From DASYTH01 sp035762905 (GTDB taxonomy: Bacteria; Actinomycetota; Actinomycetes; Mycobacteriales; Pseudonocardiaceae), in the NCBI RefSeq assembly GCF_035762905.1, contig NZ_DASUCC010000126.1:13475-77474 (forward strand): a stretch of 64,000 nucleotides of DNA, read 5' to 3'. The notes under the pieces were generated by a model that searched no databases, was not told the DNA's origin, and saw only the letters and a program-made list of their open reading frames with translations. A program made the translations under genes and the position numbers. Of this stretch, positions 50,303 to 60,310 are shown piece by piece (position 1 is the first letter of the stretch; each line of letters starts with the position of its first letter).

Positions 50303-51391
50303 TCAGTCGAAAACGACCACCGAGCGCAGCACGTCACCGTGGTGCATCTTGCCGAACGCCGCCTCGACGTCGCCGAGCCCGATCTCCTCGGAGACGAACC
50401 CGTCCAGGTTAAGCCTTCCCTGCAGGTAGAGGTCCACGAGCATGGGGAAGTCCCGGCTCGGCAGGCAGTCGCCGTACCAGGAGGACTTCAGCGCGCCGCC
50501 GCGGCTGAACAGGTCGATCAGCGGCATCTCCAGGGTCATCTCCGGGGTGGGCACCCCGACCAGGACCACCGTGCCGGCCAGGTCCCGGGCGTAGAACGCC
50601 TGCTTCCAGGTCTCCGGCCGGCCCACCGCGTCGATCACGATGTCCGCGCCGAACCCGCCGGTCAGCTCCTGGATCGCCGCGACCGGGTCGGTCTCGGCCG
50701 CGTTGACCGTGTGGGTGGCACCGAAGCCGGTGGCCCACTCCAGCTTCCGGGGGTCCACGTCCACCGCGATGATCGTGCCGGCGCCGGCCAACCGGGCGCC
50801 GAGGATGGCGCCGTCGCCGACCCCGCCGCAGCCGATCACGGCCACCGAGTCGCCCCGGCTCGCGCCGCCGGTGTTGATCGCCGCGCCGAGCCCGGCCATC
50901 ACCCCGCAGCCGAGCAGGCCCACCGCGGCGGCCCGGGCCGTCGGGTCGACCTTCGTGCACTGCCCGGCGTGCACCAGGGTCTTCTCGGCGAACGACCCGA
51001 TGCCCAGCGCCGGGCTGAGCACGGTGCCGTCCTCCAGCGTCATCGGCTGGGCGGCGTTGTGCGTGTCGAAGCAGTACCAGGGCCGGCCGCGGCGGCAGGC
51101 CCGGCACCGCCCGCACACCGCCCGCCAGTTCAGCACCACGAAGTCGCCGGGGGCGACGTCGGTCACGCCGTCGCCGACCGACTCCACCACGCCGGCCGCC
51201 TCGTGGCCGAGCAGGAACGGGAAGTCGTCGTTGATTCCGCCCTCGCGGTAGTGCAGGTCGGTGTGGCACACCCCGCACGCCTGGATCTTCACCACCGCCT
51301 CGCCGGGCCCCGGATCGGGGACCAGCACCGTGGTCAGCTCCACCGGTGCACCCTTGCTCCTGGCCACGACACCGTTCACCTTCTGTCCCAT
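50303..51391 (-). CDS. mscR: S-(hydroxymethyl)mycothiol dehydrogenase (mycothiol-dependent formaldehyde dehydrogenase)
   Basis: A 362-residue zinc alcohol dehydrogenase that oxidises the formaldehyde-mycothiol adduct with NAD. Catalytic zinc ligands lie in ACGVCHTDLHYREGG and GHEAAG; structural zinc Cys are in CGRCRACRRGRPWYC; the nucleotide site is GCGGVGDGAILGARLAGA. The N-terminus (QKVNGVVARSKGAPVELTTV) and NDDFPFLLGHEAAGVVE fit MscR better than generic ADH. It separates cheA from the OtrA-like gene and has no evident link to motility. It is the best taxonomic hint (mycothiol) in the window. Confidence 0.88.
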   Translation of the reverse strand: MGQKVNGVVARSKGAPVELTTVLVPDPGPGEAVVKIQACGVCHTDLHYREGGINDDFPFLLGHEAAGVVESVGDGVTDVAPGDFVVLNWRAVCGRCRACRRGRPWYCFDTHNAAQPMTLEDGTVLSPALGIGSFAEKTLVHAGQCTKVDPTARAAAVGLLGCGVMAGLGAAINTGGASRGDSVAVIGCGGVGDGAILGARLAGAGTIIAVDVDPRKLEWATGFGATHTVNAAETDPVAAIQELTGGFGADIVIDAVGRPETWKQAFYARDLAGTVVLVGVPTPEMTLEMPLIDLFSRGGALKSSWYGDCLPSRDFPMLVDLYLQGRLNLDGFVSEEIGLGDVEAAFGKMHHGDVLRSVVVFD

Positions 51392-51401
51392 GCGGGTTAG
51401 G

Positions 51402-53387
51402 TTAGACCCGCCGCTGCACCCGTAGCAGATATTCCTTGCGGTCCAGTGGGTTGTGGTCGGTGCGCGGCCGGCTCGGCGGGGTCGCGGTGATCCGTTGGTA
51501 GTGCGCGAACCCGGTTTCCATGCTGCCCTCGCCCCGGGTCAGACCGGGCAGCCTGCGCTGCAGCTCGTGCACCTTCCCGGCCGGGATCTCCCCTTCCAGC
51601 ACGGTCGTCGGCCCGTGCGACCGCGAGGTCCTCGGTACCGCGCGCAGCCGCACCAACGTCGGCTGCAGCACGCCGAGCTGCTCGGTGGGGATCTCCAGGC
51701 GGAACCGGTGCATCGGCTCGTACACCCGGGTGCCGGCCCGGCGCAGCGCGGTCATCAGGACCAGCGGGGTGAGCTGCCGAAAGTCCCGCGCGGTGCTGGA
51801 CATGCTCTTGTCGAAGACGGCGTGCGCGTGACTTTGCTTGGGCCAGTACCCGGAGTGCGTCATGGTGACCGTGCAGTCGGTGACCCGCCAGCCGCGCAGA
51901 CCCTGGTGCAGCGTCTCCCGCACGGTCTCCTCGACCGCGGTGAAGAACGCGTAGGGCATCGAGCCCAGCTCCACCCCGAGCCGGAACGCCACGCCGGAGT
52001 CCTCCGGGGCGGGGTCCACCCGCAACCCGACGGTGGCCAGGAACGGGTTGGGCGCCTTGTCGATCAGCTCGACCGCCGCGCCGGAACCGGCCGGCCGCTC
52101 GATGCAGATCGTCGTCGACTCGCGGAAGCTCACCGCGAGGCCGAACTCGGTGGCGAGCGTGGCCTCGATGACCTCCTTCTGCACCTCGCCGTAGAGCGAC
52201 ACGGACAGCTCCTGGCGCAGCTCGTCCTGCCGCAGGTTGATCAGTGGGTCCTGCTCGGCGAGCCGGGTGAGCGCCTGGTGCAGCGGTCCCCGGTCGGCCG
52301 CCCGGCGGGGCAGCACGACCGTCTCCAGGGTCGGCGGGGCGAACCGGTGGCCGTCCGGCCGCGGGCTCACGGTGTTGATCCCGGTGCCGATCGCAGTGCC
52401 GATCTCCGTGCCGATCCGGCTGGCGGTCAGGCCCCACAGCATGCCGATCTGCCCGGCGGTCACCGAGTCCGCCCGGCCCGCCGCGCCTGCGCCGAACACA
52501 CTGATCGCGGTGACCTTGCCGGCGGGCAGCCGATCCCGGGTGTGCACCGTGCCGGAGAACATGCGCACGTAGGCGATCTTCTCCCCGGCCGGGCCGCGGT
52601 CCACCTTGAACACGGTGCCGGACACCGGTCCGGCCGCGTCGCCGCCGGCCGCCGGCAGCAGCTCGGTGACGCCGGCCAGCAGCGCGTCCACGCCGGCGCC
52701 GGTGCTGGCCGAGCCGAAGAACACCGGGTGCACCAGGCCGCGCCGGGACGCCTCGGCGAGCGCGGTCCGCAGCCGGCGGTGCGGCACCGGGGTGTCGGCG
52801 ACGTAGGCCGCGAGCAGCGCGTCGTCGTGCTCGGCGAGCAGCTCGAGGTGCCGGGCGTCGAACTCCGCGCCGTGCGGCCGGAAGTCGGCCTCGCGGGTGC
52901 CCGGCGCGGTGACCGTGCCCATCGCAACGGCGGCGCCGGTGAGCCGGTCGGCGATCTCGGCCAGCACGCCGTCCGGCCGCGCGCCCCGGCGGTCGATCTT
53001 GTTCACGAAGATCAGGGTGGGGATGCCCAGCCGGCGCAGCGCCCGGAACAGCACCCGGGTCTGCGCCTGCACACCCTCCACCGCGGAGATCACCAGCACC
53101 GTGCCGTCGAGCACGCCGAGCACCCGCTCCACCTCGGCGATGAAGTCCGGGTGGCCGGGCGTGTCGATCAGGTTGACCGTGCGGCCGCCGACGTCGAAGG
53201 ACACCACGGCGGACTTGATCGTGATGCCGCGCTGGCGTTCCAGCGCCATGGAGTCGGTCTGGGTGTTGCCGTCGTCGACGCTGCCGACCTCGTCGATGAC
53301 CCCGGCGGCGAACAGCAGCCGCTCGGTCAGGCTCGTCTTACCGGCGTCGACGTGCGCCAGAACTCCCAAGTTCACCCTGCGTGCCAA
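51402..53387 (-). CDS. OtrA/TetM-type ribosomal protection GTPase
   Basis: A 661-residue EF-G paralogue. It shows G1 AHVDAGKTSLTERLL, G2 ERQRGITIKSAV, G3 DTPGHPDF and G4 NKIDRRG. The later domains match OtrA of Streptomyces rimosus (INLRQDELRQELSVSLYGEV; QKEVIEATLATEFG; VELGSMPYAFFTAVEETV; GWRVTDCTVTMTHSGYW). These factors release tetracycline from the ribosome. The start is TTG at 53387 with AGGGG about 10 bases upstream; GTG at 53375 would lose four residues. Whether it gives resistance or has a housekeeping role cannot be told from sequence. Confidence 0.88.
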   Translation of the reverse strand: MARRVNLGVLAHVDAGKTSLTERLLFAAGVIDEVGSVDDGNTQTDSMALERQRGITIKSAVVSFDVGGRTVNLIDTPGHPDFIAEVERVLGVLDGTVLVISAVEGVQAQTRVLFRALRRLGIPTLIFVNKIDRRGARPDGVLAEIADRLTGAAVAMGTVTAPGTREADFRPHGAEFDARHLELLAEHDDALLAAYVADTPVPHRRLRTALAEASRRGLVHPVFFGSASTGAGVDALLAGVTELLPAAGGDAAGPVSGTVFKVDRGPAGEKIAYVRMFSGTVHTRDRLPAGKVTAISVFGAGAAGRADSVTAGQIGMLWGLTASRIGTEIGTAIGTGINTVSPRPDGHRFAPPTLETVVLPRRAADRGPLHQALTRLAEQDPLINLRQDELRQELSVSLYGEVQKEVIEATLATEFGLAVSFRESTTICIERPAGSGAAVELIDKAPNPFLATVGLRVDPAPEDSGVAFRLGVELGSMPYAFFTAVEETVRETLHQGLRGWRVTDCTVTMTHSGYWPKQSHAHAVFDKSMSSTARDFRQLTPLVLMTALRRAGTRVYEPMHRFRLEIPTEQLGVLQPTLVRLRAVPRTSRSHGPTTVLEGEIPAGKVHELQRRLPGLTRGEGSMETGFAHYQRITATPPSRPRTDHNPLDRKEYLLRVQRRV

Positions 53388-53509
53388 GCGTCATATCCCC
53401 TAGGTAGGCGGTGATTACCGGTCGGGTCGACATGACGGGTGCGCGCATGGGTGCTCCTTTCCTTTTCTCGAGTGCAGCAGGGATCCGCCGATCGGGCAAC
53501 CGAATTTGG

Positions 53510-53535
53510 CTCAGGTCGGCCGCGCGGGTGCCGAT
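53510..53535 (+). promoter_or_regulatory. sigma-28-type promoter of the second MCP gene
   Basis: CTCAG (53510-53514), 15-base spacer, GCCGAT (53530-53535), 42 bases before the ATG at 53578. It excludes a longer frame starting at 53506. Confidence 0.75.
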
Positions 53536-53577
53536 GTGCCGGGCATCACGAGTCCGACTCATGCTTTGGGAGCCGTC

Positions 53578-55197
53578 ATGTCCTCAACTGGTCGTCGCCT
53601 GCGACTGCGGGTCCTCGCCGACCGTCCGGTCCGGGTGAAGATCTTCGCGGTGCTCGGCGTCGCCCTGGTGGGTATCGCGGCGGTAGCGGTCAGCACGCAC
53701 TTCGTGCTCAACTCGATGCACGACAGCGCCGAGACGTTGTACCGCAATGGGGTGGACGCCGGCATGCACCTGTCCGCGGTGCACCAGCAGGAGATCAAGG
53801 TCCGGATGGACCTGCTCGGCCACGCCAACGAGCCGACCTCGGCCGGCAAGGACAACTGGGAGCTCGCGCTGCGCGCCGACGAGACCGCGCTGGACGCGGC
53901 CGTGGCGGAGTACAACGAGGACACCGGGAACACCGACGACCTCGCGGCGTTCGTGGCCAGTTGGGCCAACGTCCGCGGGATCTACAACGACGGGCTGGTG
54001 CCGGCATCCCGGCGCGCCAACGCCGGCGACTGGTGGAACACCTGGCTCAACGAGCTCAAGCCGGCCATCGAGAAGGCCGAGGGTGACCTCGCGGCGCTGG
54101 AGGCCAGGCGGGTCGACGACGGCGCCGCGCAGTTGGACAGCGCCACGTCGGCGCGCGACTCCGGCGAGCTGTTCATGCTGGTGGTGCTCGGCCTGGCCCT
54201 GATCGGCGGGACGCTGCTGGCCTTCGTGGTCGCGCGCCGGATCGTGGTGCCGCTGCGCGAGGTGGCTGCGGCGCTCGGCCGGATGGCCCGGGGCGACCTG
54301 ACCGCCCGGGTCGCGGTGCACAGCCGGGACGAGGTCGGGCAGATGGCCGAGACGTTGAATGAGGCGACCAGCAGCGTCAGCGACGCGATCCGGGACATCG
54401 AGCACTCCGCGGTCGAGCTGAGCGGCGCGGCCGAGCAGCTCAACAGCACCAGCGAGCGAATGGCCGCGGACGCAGGCGTTGGCCGGGAGCGGGCCGGAAC
54501 CGTCGCGGATGCCACCGGCACCGTGGACGGCAGCCTGCGTGAGGTCGCCGTCGGCGCCCAGGAGATGAGCGTGGCGATCTCGGAGATCGCCGACAACGCG
54601 GGCAATGTGGTCAAGGTGGGCGAGCGCGCAGTCGCCGCCGCCGCGGCCACCACCGACACCATCGGCAAGCTCGGCGCGTCCAGCTCCGAGATCGGCAACG
54701 TGATCAAGACGATCACCTCGATCGCCGGCCAGACCAACCTGTTGGCCCTCAACGCCACCATCGAGGCCGCCCGCGCCGGCGAGGCCGGCAAGGGCTTCGC
54801 GGTGGTCGCCGGCGAGGTCAAGGACCTGGCTCAGGAGACCGCCAAGGCCACTGAGGACATCTCACAGCGGGTCGAGGCCATCCAGGCCGACACCGCCCGC
54901 GCGGTCGCCGCGATCGCCGAGATCAGCGAGATCATCAAGGACATCAACAACTTCCAGCTCTCCATCGCCGCCGCCATGGAGCAGCAGGCCGGCACCACCC
55001 GCACCATGGACGCGAACGTCTCGGCCGCCGCCACCGGCTCCGCCAGCATCACCGGCTACATCCAGGACGTCGCCTCCGTCGCCGAATCGGTCGCCGACGG
55101 CGCCACCGACACCCGGCAAGCCGCGGGCGCCCTCTCGCACCTGTCCGGCCGCCTCACCGACCTTGTCGCCAAGTTCCAGACTGGTCCGCCTCGCTAG
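53578..55197 (+). CDS. methyl-accepting chemotaxis protein (second copy)
   Basis: A 539-residue receptor. Helix 1 (about 20-42), a four-helix-bundle sensor domain of about 140 residues, helix 2 (LFMLVVLGLALIGGTLLAFV), HAMP (RRIVVPLREVAAALGRMARG), and a signalling bundle with tip GQTNLLALNATIEAARAGEA. From the tip to about residue 490 it is almost the same as the MCP at 45.8 kb, but the sensor domains differ, so the two should report different stimuli to the same CheA/CheW. The ATG has GGGAG 7 bases upstream. It is isolated from the other che genes by mscR and the OtrA-like gene. Confidence 0.94.
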   Translation: MSSTGRRLRLRVLADRPVRVKIFAVLGVALVGIAAVAVSTHFVLNSMHDSAETLYRNGVDAGMHLSAVHQQEIKVRMDLLGHANEPTSAGKDNWELALRADETALDAAVAEYNEDTGNTDDLAAFVASWANVRGIYNDGLVPASRRANAGDWWNTWLNELKPAIEKAEGDLAALEARRVDDGAAQLDSATSARDSGELFMLVVLGLALIGGTLLAFVVARRIVVPLREVAAALGRMARGDLTARVAVHSRDEVGQMAETLNEATSSVSDAIRDIEHSAVELSGAAEQLNSTSERMAADAGVGRERAGTVADATGTVDGSLREVAVGAQEMSVAISEIADNAGNVVKVGERAVAAAAATTDTIGKLGASSSEIGNVIKTITSIAGQTNLLALNATIEAARAGEAGKGFAVVAGEVKDLAQETAKATEDISQRVEAIQADTARAVAAIAEISEIIKDINNFQLSIAAAMEQQAGTTRTMDANVSAAATGSASITGYIQDVASVAESVADGATDTRQAAGALSHLSGRLTDLVAKFQTGPPR

Positions 55198-55333
55198 TCC
55201 GCCTCTCCGGGATTAACTGCTGTTGTTACGTTCCAGCCGGTAGTGCGGTTAGCGGGTTGATTGTGGCTGGGTGCCGTTACGGTCCCCTGAGGTTGCGTTG
55301 GGTGGGCCAGGGCTTGACCCGATGATCCGGGAC

Positions 55334-56323
55334 TTACACGCGGCCGGCGGCGGTGGAGCGGGCGAGGGCGAACTGTTCGGCGTGGTCGCCGAAGTAGCCC
55401 CAGGGCCAGCGGGCGGGGCGGTCGCCGGCGCGCAGCATGTGTGCGGCGAGCCGGGTGCGGTCGCCGGCCTGGTGGTAGAAGACCGCGAAGACCTGGTGTG
55501 CCGCAAAGGATCGCGGGTGAGCGTGGTCCGGATCCGGGCCGGCGAGCAGCCGGTCGGACGCCGCGTCGACGTCGCCGCGGATGTCCCGGCCCAGGTGGGT
55601 CATGGCGTGCCAGAACCGCCGGAACGAGTTGCCCCGGCCCAGCCGGTCGAGGTAGATCTCCAGATGCGCACTGGGCACAAGGGCCAGCATCGGGTGGCCC
55701 GGCGCGAAGCCGCCCGCCCGGCCCCTGGCGAACTCCAGCACCGCCGCATCGTCGCCGTACCACCGGGGCGAGAGCATCCGCAGCCGGGTTCCGTTTCCGC
55801 CGAACACATCCGGCGTGCGGCCTTGTAACTGCCGGAACACCTCGTCGCCTTCGCCGGGCTGCTCCGGCGCGCCCAGTGCGCAGCTCATCAACCCGGACCA
55901 CGGCGCGCCGTCGTCCGGGGCGAGCTTGGCCGCCACCCGCAACGTGGTCCGGGCCAGGCTGGCGTGCTCGGCGCCGGCGTCGCCGCGCACCCGCCACGCC
56001 GCGGCGTTCAGCGCGCTGCCCCACAACAGCAGCCGTTCGGCGTCGTCACACTCCCGCTCGGCCTCCGCGCGCAGTGCCGGCAACACACCGGAACCGGCCT
56101 GGCCGAGCACTTCGATGCACAGCTCGCGCCGGTCCGGTTGGTCCCGGGTGGCCGCGAGCAGGCCAAGCGCGGGGGAGAGGTGGCCGGTGAGCAGGGCCCG
56201 TGCGGCCCGCTCCAGTTCGCGGTCCTCCCAGGCCTGATCGACATGCGACGGCAACTCGGCGTTCACCACGGCGTCCATCCGGTCGGTTGCGCGGACGCTA
56301 GCACGCCCGGCCATCGCGGACAC
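55334..56323 (-). CDS. hypothetical protein with TPR-like helical character
   Basis: A 329-residue soluble, helical protein with Ala/Leu-rich repeats (ELERAARALLTGHLSPALGL; LARTTLRVAAKLAPDDGAPW) and a C-terminal part rich in Trp, His and Phe (FAAHQVFAVFYHQAGDRTRL; RWPWGYFGDHAEQFALA). It resembles actinobacterial proteins annotated only as hypothetical. The likely start is the ATG at 56323 or an internal ATG at 56278 (MDAVVNAEL). The gap 55198-55333 between it and the MCP shows nothing I can name. Confidence 0.65.
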   Translation of the reverse strand: MSAMAGRASVRATDRMDAVVNAELPSHVDQAWEDRELERAARALLTGHLSPALGLLAATRDQPDRRELCIEVLGQAGSGVLPALRAEAERECDDAERLLLWGSALNAAAWRVRGDAGAEHASLARTTLRVAAKLAPDDGAPWSGLMSCALGAPEQPGEGDEVFRQLQGRTPDVFGGNGTRLRMLSPRWYGDDAAVLEFARGRAGGFAPGHPMLALVPSAHLEIYLDRLGRGNSFRRFWHAMTHLGRDIRGDVDAASDRLLAGPDPDHAHPRSFAAHQVFAVFYHQAGDRTRLAAHMLRAGDRPARWPWGYFGDHAEQFALARSTAAGRV

Positions 56324-56352
56324 CCGACCGAGGTCCGCGTCCCCCTAGGGGT

Positions 56353-57384
56353 TCAGTTGTCGCGTGGGCGCAGGATGCCGTAGAGCGCCACATCCCGGCG
56401 CCGGCCGCCGCGCAGCAGGGCGCCGCGGACCACACCCTCGTGCCGAAAGCCCGCCTCCTCGAGGGCGCGCGCGCCGGCCCGGTTGTCCACGTCGGCGGCG
56501 GCCTCGATCCGGTCCTGGTCGGTGCTGGCGAACAGGTGCTCGACCAGCAGGCGGTGTGCCACCGCGGCCACGCCGTGCGCGTCCGGCACCAGCTCCAGCT
56601 CGATGCGCCAGGCCAGGCAGCCGAGGGTGCCGCCGTAGTCGACGCCGTGCCAGCTGGCCACGCCGAGCAGCCGTCCGGTGCCGGCCGCCAGCAGCGTGCC
56701 GCGCAGCCCGGTGGCCGGACTGCTCTCGGTCAGCACCTCGTCCCGGTCCGGGGTGAAGGTGTGGTCCGACGCGGCGCGCACCCTGGCCCGATCGTCCGGG
56801 CGCGGGCGCACCAACTGCACGCCGTCGCGCTGGCGCAGCACCCGGCGGGAACCGCGCTCCGGCGCCAGATCCGAGCGCAACAGGCTGTACAGCACCATGT
56901 CCTGCCGCCGCTCGCCGCGTTTCGTGCAGCCGCGCAGCACGCCTTCCCGGTGGAACCCCGCCTTGTCCAGGCCGCGCCACCCGGGCACGTTCTCGACGTC
57001 GGTGCACGCCTGCACCCGCTCAACGCCGGTGGTCTCGAACAGGTACCTGGCCAGCAGCAAACCGGCCGGCGCGGCGAGACCGCGGCCGCGTGCGGCCGGC
57101 AGCAGGTTGATGCCGATGTTCCAGGTGGTGCAGGACAGGATCGGCGCGTACGGGATGGGACGCCAGGTCAGCCGGCCGAGCAGCTCGCCGGTCCGCGCGT
57201 CGAGAATCGCCGCGCCGAACCGGTCGATCTGGAACGGAACCGGCCGGCCGTCCGGATCGGGGTCGAAGGAGTGGTCCCGGTGCTCCTCGACGGCTTCCTG
57301 TTCGCCGTCAACCATCTCCGCGAGGACGATGTCGGCGTTGCCGCACAGGATCGTCCGCCCGGCCAGCCCTGGCAGGGTTCGCAT
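56353..57384 (-). CDS. tandem GNAT-family acetyltransferase
   Basis: A 343-residue protein with two RimJ/RimL-like GNAT domains. Domain 1 (about 15-170) has WNIGINLLPAARGRGLAAPA, an acetyl-CoA loop, and VPGWRGLDKAGFHREGVLRG. Domain 2 (about 185-340) repeats the plan with LGCLAWRIELELVPDAHGVA and AGARALEEAGFRHEGVVRGA, but its acetyl-CoA loop is degenerate (PDAHGVAAVAHR rather than RxxGxG/A). Domain 1 may be catalytic and domain 2 structural or substrate-binding. Substrate unknown (possibly an N-terminal amine or an antibiotic). Confidence 0.85.
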   Translation of the reverse strand: MRTLPGLAGRTILCGNADIVLAEMVDGEQEAVEEHRDHSFDPDPDGRPVPFQIDRFGAAILDARTGELLGRLTWRPIPYAPILSCTTWNIGINLLPAARGRGLAAPAGLLLARYLFETTGVERVQACTDVENVPGWRGLDKAGFHREGVLRGCTKRGERRQDMVLYSLLRSDLAPERGSRRVLRQRDGVQLVRPRPDDRARVRAASDHTFTPDRDEVLTESSPATGLRGTLLAAGTGRLLGVASWHGVDYGGTLGCLAWRIELELVPDAHGVAAVAHRLLVEHLFASTDQDRIEAAADVDNRAGARALEEAGFRHEGVVRGALLRGGRRRDVALYGILRPRDN

Positions 57385-57488
57385 GTCTCAGCTTCACCAC
57401 CCCGGTCCGTGGAGATCGCTCGAAACTACCGCAAGATTCGCGGGTTTATCTTGCTATACAAGTAAAGCACCGATGAGAGCAGCGCCGA

Positions 57489-58709
57489 TCACCCGGTAGT
57501 ACCAGCCACGGTTGCGGAACGTGCCCGCTGCCAGCCGACCGCCACCCCGCAGCCGGCCGCGGTGCCGATCGCGGCGAACACGGCGATCGCGGTGGACGGC
57601 GTGGTCACCTCGGCCAGCACGCCGGAAAGCGCGATGCCCACGCCCTGCGCGGCGCGCAGCACGGCGAGGGCCAATCCGTAGGCCTGGCCCCGGTTCGCCG
57701 CCGGCACGGTCCGGGTGAACGTCGCCACGCTCACCGAGTCGTGCCCGGAAAGCAGGCCGCACAACGCACACAGCCCGACCGCGACGGCCAGACCCGGCGC
57801 CAGCCCCATGGGCAGCAGTGCGGCGCAGGTGGCCACGGCGAGCGGGCCGAGCAGCGCGCGGCGGCGTTCCGGGTCCACCAACCGGGTCAGCAGCACGGCG
57901 CCGAGCGCACTGCCGGCCGGGAGCGCGGCCAGCAGCAACCCGGCCGCGGCGGTGCCGGCGCCGATCTGCGCGGCGTACGGCACGGCCAAACCGGTTGGCG
58001 CGGCGTAGAACCCGACCAGGCTGGCCATGGCGACCAGGTAACGCAGCCGCCGGTCCCGCCACACCAGAGCGGCTGTTTCGCGGAAACCCCCGAGGGGCAC
58101 GGGTTTCGCCGGATCCGTGCGCACCGGCGGGTGCGGGCCGACGCCGGCGGCGACGACGACCGCGGAGGCGGCGAACGTCCCGGCGTCGATCAGCAGCGCC
58201 CAGCCGGTGCCCAGCCACGCGACCAGCGGCGCGCCGGCCCCGTAGCCGCACAACATGCCGATCTGCAGGCTGGTGAACAGCACCGACGTGCCCACCTCGA
58301 AACGGTCCCCGGCAAGGACTTCCGGGAGGATGGCGGCCCGGGCCGCCTTGAACGGCGACCCGACCAGCTGCACCGCGACCAGCAGCGCGCCGAGCAGCCA
58401 CAGCGACAGGCCGGGCACGGCCATGAAAGCGACCAGCGCGGCCCGGGCCAGATCGCAGCCGATCATGACGGCCCGGCGCGGTCGCCGGTCACCGATGCCG
58501 GCCAGCAGCGGCCCGCCGATCAGCTCGGGCACCAGGGTCAGCGCGAAGGTCAGCGCGGCCAGCGCGGGGGATCCGGTGCGGTCGAAGACCAGCACCGCGA
58601 GCGCCACCCGGGCCAGCTGATCGCCGATGATCGACAGCAGGTGGGAGGCGAGCAGTGCGCGGAACTCGCCGACGGCGAACACCTCCCGGTACCGCGCCGC
58701 ACCGGCCAC
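57489..58709 (-). CDS. major facilitator superfamily transporter
   Basis: A 406-residue permease with about 12 membrane helices. It has the MFS motif-A-like loop GIGDRRPRRAVMIGCDLARA after helix 2, VQLVGSPFKAARAAILPEVL, and PAANRGQAYGLALAVLRAAQ in the second half. This subfamily (MFS_3-like) often exports drugs or siderophores. GTG at 58709 has AAGGAG 9 bases upstream; a TTG at 58718 is adjacent to that site and so less likely. Confidence 0.85.
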   Translation of the reverse strand: MAGAARYREVFAVGEFRALLASHLLSIIGDQLARVALAVLVFDRTGSPALAALTFALTLVPELIGGPLLAGIGDRRPRRAVMIGCDLARAALVAFMAVPGLSLWLLGALLVAVQLVGSPFKAARAAILPEVLAGDRFEVGTSVLFTSLQIGMLCGYGAGAPLVAWLGTGWALLIDAGTFAASAVVVAAGVGPHPPVRTDPAKPVPLGGFRETAALVWRDRRLRYLVAMASLVGFYAAPTGLAVPYAAQIGAGTAAAGLLLAALPAGSALGAVLLTRLVDPERRRALLGPLAVATCAALLPMGLAPGLAVAVGLCALCGLLSGHDSVSVATFTRTVPAANRGQAYGLALAVLRAAQGVGIALSGVLAEVTTPSTAIAVFAAIGTAAGCGVAVGWQRARSATVAGTTG

Positions 58710-58718
58710 CGCAGCCAA

Positions 58719-58908
58719 CTCCTTTTCGTACCTAGGGGTTTTCGGGTTCCCCTCAATGGCAACTGTTTACTTTCCACGCTCCGCCCGACTCTATTGCGTC
58801 GCCGCCGTGCGCGGACCATCGTGGGAAACGTCCCCAAATAAGTCTCCACGCATGCCGGCGTCCTCGAGGGCTGGCCGCCGCATGCCCCTGCACAAGGAGA
58901 ACCCTGCC
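58719..58908. promoter_or_regulatory. divergent intergenic region between MFS transporter and subtilisin genes
   Basis: About 190 bases must hold both promoters. It contains CCTAGGGG and an AT-richer stretch (CAACTGTTTACTTTCC at 58759-58774), but no promoter I can assign, and no small ORF with a clear ribosome-binding site. Confidence 0.3.
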
Positions 58909-60096
<1,188 letters not shown>

Positions 60097-60109
60097 ACCG
60101 TTGACCCCA

Positions 60110-60143
60110 CGTCCCGGGCGGCGCCACGCGGCCGCCCGGGACG
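60110..60143 (+). terminator. hairpin after the subtilisin gene
   Basis: A perfect 12-bp stem (60110-60121 with 60132-60143) and a 10-base loop, 13 bases after the stop codon. No T-run, as is usual for high-GC terminators. Confidence 0.75.
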
Positions 60144-60310
60144 CGGTGTGTCGCGGGGGTCCGTTCGGTGGTGGCCACTGCGACGAAGGTTGGTCGCGGC
60201 GCCCGCGACTAGCTACTTTCGCCTATTCCCGCGCCCGCCGGCACCGGTGAAGAATCCCCGTGAACGCGCCGCTGGGATGGTGCGTCGGTCCCGAGGAGTC
60301 GGAGTTGGCC

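Noticed and set aside
51402..53387. Elongation factor G proper
   Set aside because: The motifs past the G domain follow the OtrA/TetM group, and none of the ribosomal protein genes that normally flank fusA are near.
53506..53577. Longer start for the second MCP
   Set aside because: The extension overlaps the CTCAG-N15-GCCGAT promoter; ATG 53578 has a good ribosome-binding site.
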